A stretch of 40,181 bases of DNA from a virus, in IMG/VR virus record IMGVR_UViG_3300025137_000087, positions 1 through 40,181 of that record; one strand, 5' to 3'. Positions 1-6,028 of the stretch are shown in pieces. A program made the translations under genes and the position numbers. Position 1 is the first letter of the stretch. Every line of letters begins with the position of its first letter. The notes beneath the pieces are model-generated. The model searched no databases, was not told the DNA's origin, and saw only the letters and a list, made by a program, of their open reading frames with translations.

Positions 1-322
1 CACTTTTTTTGTGTTTACAAGTCTTACATGCAATTTCAAAAAACTTAAATTCATTGTTTTTGTCTCTTAGAATTTTATTAAAAACTTTTTTACTTGTCTG
101 TATCTGTTCCACATTGAAGGCGTTTTTTTGCTTTTCTGTTAAGTTCTCAATATTAGAAAGATCCGAATATTTTTTTATTTGCATTACATTAGCACGAAAG
201 TTTAACTTAAAATTATGAATATCTACTTTTTTACTCATAGATACCAAACGCGCATGGTTTATCGGAGTTACTTTTTTACTACTTGTTTTGTTTACTGAAA
301 CTAATGTACTTGAATTTTTCAT
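1..322 (-). CDS. Partial lysine-rich protein with CxxC at the window edge, function unknown
   Basis: Leftward reading frame that begins with ATG at 322-320 and stays open for 107 codons to the window edge, so only the N-terminal part is seen. It is rich in lysine, serine and asparagine. A Cys-x2-Cys pair at residues 99 and 102, followed by Lys-His, could be the first half of a zinc knuckle, but the rest is outside the window. A good Bacteroidota-type promoter lies upstream (468-475 with its TTG at 495-497), and two weaker leftward boxes lie further out. The overlapping rightward frame at 9-218 is a shadow of this gene. I do not recognise the family. The frame is well supported, the function is not. 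Confidence 0.7.
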   Translation of the reverse strand, partial: MKNSSTLVSVNKTSSKKVTPINHARLVSMSKKVDIHNFKLNFRANVMQIKKYSDLSNIENLTEKQKNAFNVEQIQTSKKVFNKILRDKNNEFKFFEIACKTCKHKKS

Positions 323-467
323 TTGAATAATTATTTATGGATCTTCATCCGTTTATAAAATTTGTTTTACTTTGCTAAATTAGTGTAATTTTAATTACTA
401 CACAAGTTTTTTTTAACTTTTTTTTGTTTTAAGGTTTTAAGTTTTAGTTATTACCTCAATACATTAG

Positions 468-497
468 CAAAGTTAATACTATTTTACACTTCTGCAA
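468..497 (-). promoter_or_regulatory. Leftward Bacteroidota-type promoter
   Basis: Read on the minus strand, TTG (from 495-497) is followed after 19 bases by TAACTTTG (468-475), matching the Bacteroidota -33/-7 promoter pattern TTG, about 19-21 bases, TAnnTTTG. It points at the leftward gene starting at 322 and would give a leader of roughly 140 bases. Confidence 0.6.
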
Positions 498-624
498 CTA
501 TTTTTTTAAAAAAATGTAAGAAATTTTTAAAGTTTTTTGTAATTACTTGAATATCAAATGGTTATAAATGAAAATAATTTATATAAATTTTGTAACCTAA
601 TTATAATTATATAATGATATCATA

Positions 625-652
625 CAAATATACATTTAACCACTGTAAACAA
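625..652 (-). promoter_or_regulatory. Possible second leftward promoter
   Basis: Minus-strand TATATTTG (625-632) with TTG (650-652) 17 bases upstream, a slightly short spacing. It is the middle one of three leftward boxes in this non-coding block. Confidence 0.35.
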
Positions 653-753
653 TAGACTCACATATAAAACAGGTAACAAGGTTAAAAAGTGTTTTAATTA
701 ATAAGGTTATTATATATGGATTGAAATTGCCTAAGATTATTAAACCATCATAA

Positions 754-784
754 CAAATCTATCATACATTAAAACATACTACAA
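754..784 (-). promoter_or_regulatory. Possible third leftward promoter
   Basis: Minus-strand TAGATTTG (754-761) with TTG (782-784) 20 bases upstream, a good match to the Bacteroidota pattern. It lies more than 400 bases from the nearest leftward start codon, so it would make a long leader or a separate small RNA. Confidence 0.4.
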
Positions 785-899
785 CAACAAAACAAAGATC
801 TATTATTTATATATAATATATCCCTATGAACTACAAACGATAAATAAAGAAGACACTAATACAAACGTCATATAATAGGCTTACAAATATTGAAACATA

Positions 900-1055
900 T
901 ATAAGAGGTTAGGCAAAACCTAAAAAGTTATAGCCAAACCATTTCAAAAGTCAACCCCCGTATTGATTTGAATCGAGTTTCGGAATTGGGGACTGGATTT
1001 GTATGTGGGGTTTGAACAACGACAACCTATTTTTCTAACCTATTTTTCTAACCGT
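900..1055. other. G/C-richer foldable patch with a 13-base tandem repeat
   Basis: In otherwise very A/T-rich DNA this patch holds CCCCC at 955-959, GGGG at 988-991 and GGGG at 1007-1010. CAACCCC (952-958) can pair with GGGGTTTG (1007-1014, one T bulged). A small hairpin AGGTT (906-910) / AACCT (917-921) lies at its left. CCTATTTTTCTAA occurs twice in tandem at 1026-1051. The patch has no coding potential. It could be a structured RNA or an origin-type element, and nothing seen decides between them. Confidence 0.35.
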
Positions 1056-1105
1056 ACCTAAAACATCGACGTTTTTAAAAAATCACACTCTTGGTGTCAT
1101 CAGTT

Positions 1106-1126
1106 GTTATAATATATTTATATAAC
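1106..1126. repeat. A/T-rich dyad, possible operator
   Basis: Perfect 6-base half sites GTTATA (1106-1111) and TATAAC (1121-1126) with nine A/T bases between them. It lies about 60 bases upstream of the promoter-like box of the rightward HTH gene, so it could be an operator for that protein, but A/T-rich dyads also arise by chance. Confidence 0.3.
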
Positions 1127-1182
1127 GAATGACCCCTATGTTGTGATAAATCATACCCTAATAATCAAGGTGTTATATGTAT

Positions 1183-1190
1183 TATCTTTG
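1183..1190 (+). promoter_or_regulatory. Promoter -7 box for the two-HTH gene
   Basis: TATCTTTG ends 17 bases before the ATG at 1208, matching the Bacteroidota -7 element TAnnTTTG. No clear TTG lies at the expected -33 distance, so it may need an activator or a phage factor. Confidence 0.5.
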
Positions 1191-1207
1191 CATAAAAAGA
1201 TTTATAT

Positions 1208-2101
1208 ATGGATAAGAGTACTAAATTGCTTAATGAATACGGACTAAAGTTAGTTTGGAAGGATATTGATTTAGAAGAAGCAGAGAAAAGAGGTGAACCT
1301 GTTATCTATGATGGTAGGTTGGTTGCTTATTATGTAGAAGATGGTTATGATGCTTATTCTGCATACACTGGTTTGAATAGAGGTAATTACTCTTTAGCTT
1401 TTAAAAACTCTTTAATAGTGTCCTTATTGAATCCTGACAACAGTGTAGAAGAAGTGTTTAACTATATGGATACATTGTGTACAGATAAGTTTGATACAGA
1501 TGATTTCACTATAGATAGAAAAGTCATACTAAAGAATATAGGTAAGGTTAGAGATGGTTTATATGACGTTACACCAGAAGTAAGAAAATTCTTTTGGGTT
1601 GGTAAATATCAGTTCATTGGTAGAGATGATAAAGAGATAGATGGTGTTATGTATAAAGGTAAAGGCTCTATAATATTGTCTTACATAAATAAAAGTAAAA
1701 CAAAAAGAAGCATAAGTAAGCTAGAATCAGCTTTAAACCAATTGCTAGAGCTAGGTAATAGTGATAATACTTTCTTGACGCTAAAGGATATATCAGAAGT
1801 AAGTGGATTATCTTTATCTACGGTTAAGAGATTGTCTTTCTTATACAAGGAAGAGATAGATAGATACAACTTAGCTAACTTTAACTCAAATAATTATGGT
1901 GAGTTCAACAAGTTTTGTAGTGTGATAAAAATAAACTCTGCTATAAGAAGATTCATAGAGGAAATGGAATTAAGATTGACACAGAGAAAGGTTGCTAGTA
2001 AGTCTAGTTTACACTATAACACAGTATGTAAGTTGTGGTTTGAGAAAGAAGTGCAAGAAGTATTAGAAGAATACAACGAATGGAAAAGGAATTTTAAATA
2101 G
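1208..2101 (+). CDS. Putative DNA-binding protein with two helix-turn-helix segments
   Basis: A 297-residue protein that I cannot place in a named family. Residues about 188-212 (LTLKDISEVSGLSLSTVKRL) read as a helix-turn-helix with a typical central SGLS turn. Residues about 256-278 (RLTQRKVASKSSLHYNTVCK) read as a second one. The first 160 residues look like a mixed alpha/beta domain without a recognised catalytic motif. It is a single-gene unit with its own promoter box at 1183-1190 and a terminator straight after it, and it borders the large non-coding block. That context suggests either a transcription regulator of the divergent early genes or a replication initiator-type protein acting in that block. 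Both are inference. Confidence 0.75.
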   Translation: MDKSTKLLNEYGLKLVWKDIDLEEAEKRGEPVIYDGRLVAYYVEDGYDAYSAYTGLNRGNYSLAFKNSLIVSLLNPDNSVEEVFNYMDTLCTDKFDTDDFTIDRKVILKNIGKVRDGLYDVTPEVRKFFWVGKYQFIGRDDKEIDGVMYKGKGSIILSYINKSKTKRSISKLESALNQLLELGNSDNTFLTLKDISEVSGLSLSTVKRLSFLYKEEIDRYNLANFNSNNYGEFNKFCSVIKINSAIRRFIEEMELRLTQRKVASKSSLHYNTVCKLWFEKEVQEVLEEYNEWKRNFK

Positions 2102-2103
2102 TC

Positions 2104-2146
2104 TAAAAAAAATAAGGGATGTACAACTTAATATACATCCCTTTTC
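2104..2146. terminator. Bidirectional intrinsic terminator between convergent genes
   Basis: AAGGGATGTA (2114-2123) pairs perfectly with TACATCCCTT (2134-2143). T-rich sequence follows on the plus strand, and a run of A before the stem gives the U-tract for the minus strand. It separates the rightward gene ending at 2101 from the leftward gene ending at 2160. Confidence 0.85.
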
Positions 2147-2159
2147 TCTTGTTTAATCT

Positions 2160-2324
2160 TTATTTTAGTTGTTGATTCATAATATCTATCTCTCTGCTCT
2201 TCATCATCTGACAAATTAATATCATTTCTTTTTCAAAATCTGAAGATTTTTTAGGATTCATATCTATCTCAAATAACCTACAAGCCATTAGCTCTATTTG
2301 TTCGTCTGTTAATTTTAGTATCAT
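2160..2324 (-). CDS. Small acidic protein, 54 residues, unknown
   Basis: Frame of 55 codons from ATG at 2324. It begins MILKLTDEQIELMACRL and is probably all helical, with no membrane segment and no motif recognised. Its start overlaps the stop of the gene before it in an ATGA arrangement, a sign of translational coupling, which is the main reason to accept such a short frame. It is the last gene of the leftward cluster and ends directly at the bidirectional terminator. Small host-takeover or accessory proteins are common in such clusters in phages, but nothing specific can be said here. Confidence 0.6.
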   Translation of the reverse strand: MILKLTDEQIELMACRLFEIDMNPKKSSDFEKEMILICQMMKSREIDIMNQQLK

Positions 2325-2476
2325 ATCTCTCCTGCTAATTCCTTATACCACAATATTATCTCATCATGGTTTTCTGTTACACTTACTACCTCTATCATAC
2401 CTATATTCTTATAATTAACAAAGTCTGTTAAATCTTCGTAGGTTTCAAACACTTTAAATTTAAATATCTTTCTCAT
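2321..2476 (-). CDS. Small protein, 51 residues, unknown
   Basis: Frame from ATG at 2476, with its stop overlapping the next start by four bases (ATGA). The protein begins MRKIFKFKVFETYEDL and has alternating hydrophobic and charged residues, consistent with a small alpha/beta fold such as a beta strand, helix, strand unit. No catalytic residues stand out. It lies only a few bases after the membrane protein gene at 2481-2681, so the four leftward genes look like one transcript. Acceptance rests on the tight packing and coupled start. Confidence 0.6.
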   Translation of the reverse strand: MRKIFKFKVFETYEDLTDFVNYKNIGMIEVVSVTENHDEIILWYKELAGEI

Positions 2477-2480
2477 TTTT

Positions 2481-2681
2481 TTAATTTTTATCTTTTAAAC
2501 ACTCTATACCCATGCAAAACAATCCAACTGCAGAAACAAGTAATAATGAACCGACTATAAACCCTGCTAGAACGTCAACCAAACTCTGTATAACAAAAAC
2601 TAATCCGTAAAACAACACTGGAATTACTATTGCAAGTATCATAATATAAACACCAAATGCTTTTCTTAAAAAATCTTTCAT
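2481..2681 (-). CDS. Small two-helix membrane protein
   Basis: A 66-residue protein with two hydrophobic segments, at about residues 9-31 and 36-59, joined by a short turn with one acidic residue, and a charged C-terminal tail ending KDKN. It should sit in the cytoplasmic membrane. The layout resembles small phage membrane proteins, including some holins and superinfection-exclusion proteins, but this one is in a putative early or accessory cluster far from the lysis genes, so a holin role is not favoured. It is co-oriented and closely spaced with its neighbours under the leftward promoter near 2951. Confidence 0.7.
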   Translation of the reverse strand: MKDFLRKAFGVYIMILAIVIPVLFYGLVFVIQSLVDVLAGFIVGSLLLVSAVGLFCMGIECLKDKN

Positions 2682-2708
2682 ATTTCTTCTTTAATCTTTA
2701 TTTTAATT

Positions 2709-2918
2709 CTACCTTTCATTCTCCACAAACTCTACTTCAACATTCTCTAAACCTAAAACCTCTAACATCTGTGCAACACACTTCTCAGGGTCTAAATTAA
2801 AGTCACAGTCAAGCTTTTTACCATTAACATACACATTAGTACCAAAGTCAAACGCTGTTTCCTCTGAAACTTGACTATAATTAGTCCATTCCTCAATTAA
2901 AATCTCTGTTTTTTTCAT
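2709..2918 (-). CDS. Small acidic protein, first gene of leftward cluster
   Basis: A 69-residue acidic protein with several Glu/Asp residues and two cysteines but no zinc-site spacing. Alternating segments (for example VYVNGKKLDCDF) suggest beta strands followed by a helix. No membrane segment and no recognised family. It is the first gene after the leftward promoter-like box at 2951-2958, with an A/T-rich leader of about 30 bases, so it should be the best expressed of the four. Function unknown. Confidence 0.65.
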   Translation of the reverse strand: MKKTEILIEEWTNYSQVSEETAFDFGTNVYVNGKKLDCDFNLDPEKCVAQMLEVLGLENVEVEFVENER

Positions 2919-2950
2919 TTTCTTTTATATTTAATTAAATTATACTTATT

Positions 2951-2980
2951 CAAATATAGTGATAAAAATCGTTATCTTTG
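2951..2980. promoter_or_regulatory. Overlapping divergent promoter pair
   Basis: Minus-strand TATATTTG (2951-2958) drives the leftward cluster from 2918. Plus-strand TATCTTTG (2973-2980) drives the rightward genes from 3010. Only 14 bases separate the boxes, so two polymerases could not bind at once. Neither has a TTG at the standard distance; the leftward one has TTG at 23 bases. Confidence 0.6.
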
Positions 2981-3009
2981 ACAATATGTAAAACAAAAAA
3001 CAAAGAAAA

Positions 3010-3339
3010 ATGAAAATAAATGAAGTTCCATATTTATACATTATGAACTTTCTAAACGAAGTACCTGAACCTCAACCATTTGCGTTCTGCTTGATATTAG
3101 CTAACCAATTTAATGGAACAGTACTTTGGAACAGTGGTGACTTTATAACTAAGGTCGGAGAAAGGTATTATGGTGTAGAAGGAGAGATATACGAAGAAGA
3201 ATTAGATATATTAGAATGGTCTGAAGTAGATAAACTATCAATTTTCCATACAGTAGAGTCATACGAGGCTATGAAGTGGTTATTTATTCAAGAAGATAGA
3301 ACCAATGATGAATTTATGATACAATATGGACTTAACTAA
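3010..3339 (+). CDS. Hypothetical acidic protein, 109 residues
   Basis: First gene of a rightward run of seven small genes. The protein is acidic, with several aromatic residues and segments that look like short beta strands around residues 38-60 (GTVLWNSGDF and VGERYYGVEG), followed by a helical C-terminal half. No motif or family is recognised. Its 3' end overlaps the start of the HAD-type gene by 14 bases in another frame, so the two are probably translated together. The promoter-like box at 2973-2980 lies 29 bases before its ATG. Confidence 0.7.
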   Translation: MKINEVPYLYIMNFLNEVPEPQPFAFCLILANQFNGTVLWNSGDFITKVGERYYGVEGEIYEEELDILEWSEVDKLSIFHTVESYEAMKWLFIQEDRTNDEFMIQYGLN

Positions 3340-3694
3340 CGGAGATATAAGAATATCCTTTGATTTTGATGGAACTTTATCATTACCATCAGTACAAAAG
3401 GTCGCAAAAGAGCTAATTGAATATGGTTTTGATGTAATTATAGTTACTTCAAGAAAATCTGATGGTGAAAACTCTGATATACAAGAAGTGGCACAAGATT
3501 TAGGAATTGATTTGGTGTTTTACACAGAGTACAACCTTAAATTCTCTTATTTACACCACTTGACTTGTGATGTTCATATAGATAACGATAGAAATGAATT
3601 AATACACCTTAGTAGGTTCTTAGATATAGTTGGTGTAGATGTAACCAATGAGTCTTGGGACTACGAATTAAAAAATATAATACTATGTTTATAG
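3326..3694 (+). CDS. Small HAD-superfamily phosphatase or nucleotidase
   Basis: A 122-residue protein carrying the HAD signature. Motif I is SFDFDGTLS at residues 11-19, where Asp13 is the expected nucleophile and Asp15 the acid/base. Motif II is VTSRKSDG at about 40-47. Lys72 is a candidate for motif III. The C-terminal acidic motif is HIDNDRNE at about 84-91. No cap insertion is visible, so it is a minimal, capless enzyme, of the size of phage 5'-nucleotidase-like or polynucleotide phosphatase-like HAD proteins. It probably removes a phosphate from a nucleotide or a nucleic acid end, but the substrate cannot be read from the sequence. It overlaps both neighbours by a few bases, which suggests coupled translation. 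Confidence 0.75.
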   Translation: MDLTNGDIRISFDFDGTLSLPSVQKVAKELIEYGFDVIIVTSRKSDGENSDIQEVAQDLGIDLVFYTEYNLKFSYLHHLTCDVHIDNDRNELIHLSRFLDIVGVDVTNESWDYELKNIILCL

Positions 3695-3999
3695 AAAATA
3701 CAGAAGATTTAAGTGATTTAGAGGCAGATATCATAATCTGTAAAGAATTAATGATGTATTTATTACACGATGGTCATCAAATGCCAGATATAGAGAGATT
3801 GATGCTTGTAAATGAGTTACTAAACATAACTTTAGATGATGATGACTTTGGTGAAGATGAAATATCACCATCATTCTACCTAATGGATGAGTATAATTTG
3901 TTACTTTCTGAAGGTGAGTACGACAAATTCATTGAGGCTTTCAAAAAACAATTATTAGAAAGAGAGAAATACGAATTTTTACACGAATTAGATTTATAA
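3685..3999 (+). CDS. Hypothetical very acidic protein, 104 residues
   Basis: The frame can be read from a TTG at 3655, but the ATG at 3685 is preferred: it overlaps the previous gene by only 10 bases and starts the protein as MFIENTEDLSDLEADI. The protein is strongly acidic, with an Asp/Glu cluster at about residues 50-60 (LDDDDFGEDE), and is mainly helical. No family is recognised. Acidic proteins of this size in phages can be DNA mimics or inhibitors of host enzymes, but nothing here shows this. It is followed by a short gap holding an inverted repeat. Confidence 0.65.
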   Translation: MFIENTEDLSDLEADIIICKELMMYLLHDGHQMPDIERLMLVNELLNITLDDDDFGEDEISPSFYLMDEYNLLLSEGEYDKFIEAFKKQLLEREKYEFLHELDL

Positions 4000-4006
4000 A
4001 AACAAA

Positions 4007-4037
4007 TTGTCGCAAATGTTAACTAAGTTTGTGACAA
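4007..4037. repeat. 10-base inverted repeat between two small genes
   Basis: TTGTCGCAAA (4007-4016) and TTTGTGACAA (4028-4037) form a stem of 10 pairs, one of them G-U, around an 11-base loop. No T-run follows, so it is not a normal terminator. It ends 15 bases before the ATG at 4053 and could be an RNA hairpin controlling that gene or an operator-type site. Confidence 0.5.
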
Positions 4038-4052
4038 AATAAATAACGTAAT

Positions 4053-4187
4053 ATGATAAAGAAAATAACGCAAGTACATATAGTTTTTGAATATGACAAA
4101 GAATACTATGGAGTAACTAACGCAATAGGTGTTTACTTAAACCTAGAACAAGCTGAATTAGTAGAAGCCGAAAAAAAACGAAAGTAG
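4053..4187 (+). CDS. Small protein, 44 residues, unknown
   Basis: Frame of 45 codons from ATG at 4053 to TAG at 4185-4187. The protein begins MIKKITQVHIVFEYDKEYYG and ends in a basic helix (EAEKKRK). A beta hairpin followed by a helix is plausible. It lies in the same direction as its neighbours, 53 bases after one stop and 30 bases before the next start, and its reading frame fills the gap, which is the case for a real gene. The inverted repeat at 4007-4037 lies in its leader. Function unknown. Confidence 0.55.
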   Translation: MIKKITQVHIVFEYDKEYYGVTNAIGVYLNLEQAELVEAEKKRK

Positions 4188-4217
4188 ATTTGTAGAAACA
4201 CACCAAATAATATAATT

Positions 4218-4532
4218 ATGCCAAAGAAAACAGCAACAACAAAATCATCGAAAGAATACTACGATGCAAACCCTAAAAGCAAAGCAAAGAAGAAAGTTTA
4301 TAGGAAAGAGTATAATGCTAGACCAGAAAATGTGAAAAAACGAGCCGAACTCGTTAAAATCAATCGGAAAGCAGGAACTTACGGTAATGGAGACGGAAAA
4401 GATGCAAGTCATACTAAAAATGGTATAGTAATGAAGAAAGCATCCGTAAATAGAGCAAGTAAAACAGATTCTCCAGGTGACAGAAGGTCAAGAGGAGGTA
4501 AAAAGGTTAGAGTTAAGAAGAAAAAGTGTTAA
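4218..4532 (+). CDS. Small highly basic protein with GTYGNGDG motif
   Basis: A 104-residue lysine/arginine-rich protein, probably intrinsically disordered. It has a motif of the form GTYGNGDGxDxSH at about residues 53-66, then a serine/asparagine/arginine stretch (SVNRASK), and ends in a basic tail KKVRVKKKKC. I recall similar small basic proteins from Bacteroidota and marine phages, where the role is not established; binding of nucleic acid or packaging with the genome is an inference from composition. The tail resembles those of the proteins at 7683-8129 (KKKIRVRKRR) and 16237-16509 (KKIRIKKK at the N-terminus). The next gene starts 3 bases after its stop. Confidence 0.7.
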   Translation: MPKKTATTKSSKEYYDANPKSKAKKKVYRKEYNARPENVKKRAELVKINRKAGTYGNGDGKDASHTKNGIVMKKASVNRASKTDSPGDRRSRGGKKVRVKKKKC

Positions 4533-4535
4533 AAT

Positions 4536-5222
4536 ATGTTTGAAGAGGAAGATGAAGGAGGCTTTGCTGAATGGTTAAGTGAAAACAAAAACAAAACTGA
4601 TAAAAAAGGTTTAACTAGAAATAGCTCTAATAAGATTAGGGTTAAAGAACAAGTTCAACCTATGAATCTGAAACCTGTAAAAAATAAAGATGGTAGAGGA
4701 GAGAAGAAAGTTTATGTTTTAACCAAGTATAGACAGTTTGACTTTATGAAATACTCTCTTATAGTAGAGAATTGGGCTAAAACTCAATATGGTTGGAGTA
4801 GAAATGAGTTAGGATTGATTTTCTACCTTGTTTCTGAACCATTTTTTACAAAAGAAGAGTTTTTAGAGATTTCAAGTTTACTAACCTTCAGTTCTTCAAG
4901 AAGATTCACTTCATTTTTAGAGAGAGGTATTATTTCTGAAATACCAAGAGAGAATAAAGAGAAGAATAGAAATATTAAAGTCCCAAGACTTTACAAGATT
5001 AGTTTCAGAGAGAAAAATAGAGTTAGTGCAATTTATGATAGATTGCTTTTGAAAACAAAGATTAGTGAGAAAAGACAAAAAACTAAAGTGTTTAGAGTTC
5101 ACAAATCAAGTGCAGAAGACAAGAGAATGGCTAAAGCTATAATTAAAATGAATAAAGAGATTGATGAAATTAAGAATGGTAAGGATAGTTACTTAAATGA
5201 TGATTTTTTAACAACAGAATAG
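4536..5222 (+). CDS. Winged-helix-like DNA-binding protein
   Basis: A 228-residue protein with a short acidic, then basic, disordered N-terminus (residues 1-60) and a compact domain at about 65-190. Within this, the segments FDFMKYSLIVENWAKTQYG, NELGLIFYLVSEPFFTKEEF and SSRRFTSFLERGIISE, followed by a basic strand pair and LYKISFREKNRVSAIYDRL, follow the helix order of a MarR-like winged helix. The C-terminal 40 residues are lysine-rich and helical. It may regulate phage transcription or bind packaged DNA. The gene directly follows the basic protein gene at 4218. The fold is proposed from pattern only. Confidence 0.6.
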   Translation: MFEEEDEGGFAEWLSENKNKTDKKGLTRNSSNKIRVKEQVQPMNLKPVKNKDGRGEKKVYVLTKYRQFDFMKYSLIVENWAKTQYGWSRNELGLIFYLVSEPFFTKEEFLEISSLLTFSSSRRFTSFLERGIISEIPRENKEKNRNIKVPRLYKISFREKNRVSAIYDRLLLKTKISEKRQKTKVFRVHKSSAEDKRMAKAIIKMNKEIDEIKNGKDSYLNDDFLTTE

Positions 5223-5230
5223 AAATAGAT

Positions 5231-5344
5231 ATGAGAGAAAGTAGAATTTACAGAGTGATTTGGGAGTTAGCATTGTATATTATTGTTTTTATACTACTTA
5301 TGTCTTTATTTTACGGTCTCTATATTATTATTTCTAACATATAA
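5231..5344 (+). CDS. Single-span membrane peptide, 37 residues
   Basis: Frame from ATG at 5231 to TAA at 5342-5344. The peptide has a short charged N-terminus (MRESRIYRV) and one long hydrophobic stretch from about residue 10 to 34, so a single membrane helix is expected. It starts 8 bases after the previous stop and ends at the bidirectional terminator, which supports it as the last gene of this rightward run. Such peptides in phages can be membrane modulators, but no role can be assigned. Confidence 0.5.
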   Translation: MRESRIYRVIWELALYIIVFILLMSLFYGLYIIISNI

Positions 5345-5377
5345 AATAAAAGGAGGGTTTTTACGCCCTCCCTTTTT
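5344..5377. terminator. Bidirectional terminator
   Basis: GGAGGG (5352-5357) pairs with CCCTCC (5366-5371), followed by T-runs on both strands (TTTTT at 5373-5377 on plus; the A-rich side gives TTTTATTTT on minus). It ends the rightward run that closes at 5344 and the leftward chaperonin operon that closes at 5380. Confidence 0.88.
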
Positions 5378-5379
5378 GT

Positions 5380-5631
5380 TTACTCTACAATTACTATATC
5401 CCCATACTCTAAAACTTTCAAGGTTTCTCCTTTATAGATTATATCGGAGGCTCGATAACCATCATAATGTACAACATCACCTTCTTCAACATTCTTTACA
5501 ACATCTCCAACAGATAACACTGTTCCTTTCTTAAATTTAGAAGTTTGACCTCTATCTAAGATAATACCACCTGAAGATTTTAACTCTTCGTGTATCTCTT
5601 TAACTAATACTTTTCTTTCTGTAGTTTTCAT
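5380..5631 (-). CDS. groES: Phage GroES-like co-chaperonin
   Basis: An 83-residue protein, slightly shorter than bacterial GroES (about 95). The mobile-loop region is recognisable as ELKSSGGIIL at about residues 16-25, followed by the strand KKGTVLSVGD, then EEGDVVHYDGY and the C-terminal strand YGDIVIVE. It should form a heptameric lid that caps the GroEL-type ring encoded at 6029-7585 on the same leftward transcript. Between the two genes lies a 129-residue gene, whereas bacterial operons put groES directly before groEL. Family membership is clear by reading; whether it works with the phage or the host GroEL is inference. Confidence 0.88.
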   Translation of the reverse strand: MKTTERKVLVKEIHEELKSSGGIILDRGQTSKFKKGTVLSVGDVVKNVEEGDVVHYDGYRASDIIYKGETLKVLEYGDIVIVE

Positions 5632-5635
5632 ATTT

Positions 5636-6025
5636 TTAAATTAATTTTAACGCTCCTTGCAATCCTTTTTCTAACGCTTCTTCGTAAGAATAATCGCCAT
5701 CATCAAGATTATGGTTTATTCTATTTACCATAACACAATAATCATAACTAGGCAAACCATTTTCTCCTCCTGATACTATTATTACATGTATATCATGCAC
5801 TTCCCTCAACCATTTTTGAAGTAATGATTGTGTTGGTGCATCTATTGTAAGATATTCACTAGTATCTTCATTGTTGCAAAATGCTTTCAAATACTTAGTT
5901 ACATCTCCATTCAATTTACCAAGATGATTGTAGTAATCCCTCCTAAGCTTGTGTGGGTGTTTATTTTCAAAACCTTTCTCTTTAGCTAACTTTGCTGTTT
6001 CAAATGCTATAAAATCCTCTTTCAT
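5636..6025 (-). CDS. Conserved phage protein between GroEL and GroES, unknown
   Basis: A 129-residue protein. Its N-terminal part (FETAKLAKEKGF) is helical, a central segment reads APTQSLLQKWLREVHDIHVI, and the C-terminus has YSYEEALEKGLQGALKLI. I recognise this pattern from many Bacteroidota phage and prophage proteins of unknown function that share the Q-x-LL-QKWLRE-H and EEALE-GL-xALKLI elements. No catalytic motif is visible. It is separated from its neighbours by 3 and 4 bases, so it is co-translated with both chaperonin parts. The position suggests a link with folding or host adjustment, but it may be a passenger. Confidence 0.75.
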   Translation of the reverse strand: MKEDFIAFETAKLAKEKGFENKHPHKLRRDYYNHLGKLNGDVTKYLKAFCNNEDTSEYLTIDAPTQSLLQKWLREVHDIHVIIVSGGENGLPSYDYCVMVNRINHNLDDGDYSYEEALEKGLQGALKLI

Positions 6026-6028
6026 ATC

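Larger units (their letters stand above)
323..1207. other. Large non-coding regulatory region
   Basis: No reading frame longer than about 15 codons was found on either strand in these 885 bases. The stretch separates a leftward and a rightward gene. It holds at least three leftward TAnnTTTG-type boxes, one rightward box, an A/T dyad at 1106-1126, a 13-base tandem repeat at 1026-1051, and a comparatively G/C-rich patch at about 900-1020 that can fold. A control region for divergent transcription fits, and a replication origin or a small RNA gene are alternatives. No iteron array was seen. Confidence 0.6.

Noticed and set aside
9-218. Rightward frame of 69 codons at the left edge
   Set aside because: It is the antiparallel shadow of the longer leftward gene 1-322, which has a proper start and a promoter with correct spacing.
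1016-1149. Shared 8-mer ACAACGAC between the left regulatory region and the candidate RNA at 31141-31148
   Set aside because: A single short A/C-rich match over such distance is expected by chance, and the flanks do not align.
3655-3684. TTG start for the acidic protein at 3655
   Set aside because: The ATG at 3685 gives a shorter overlap with the HAD gene and a more usual start codon.
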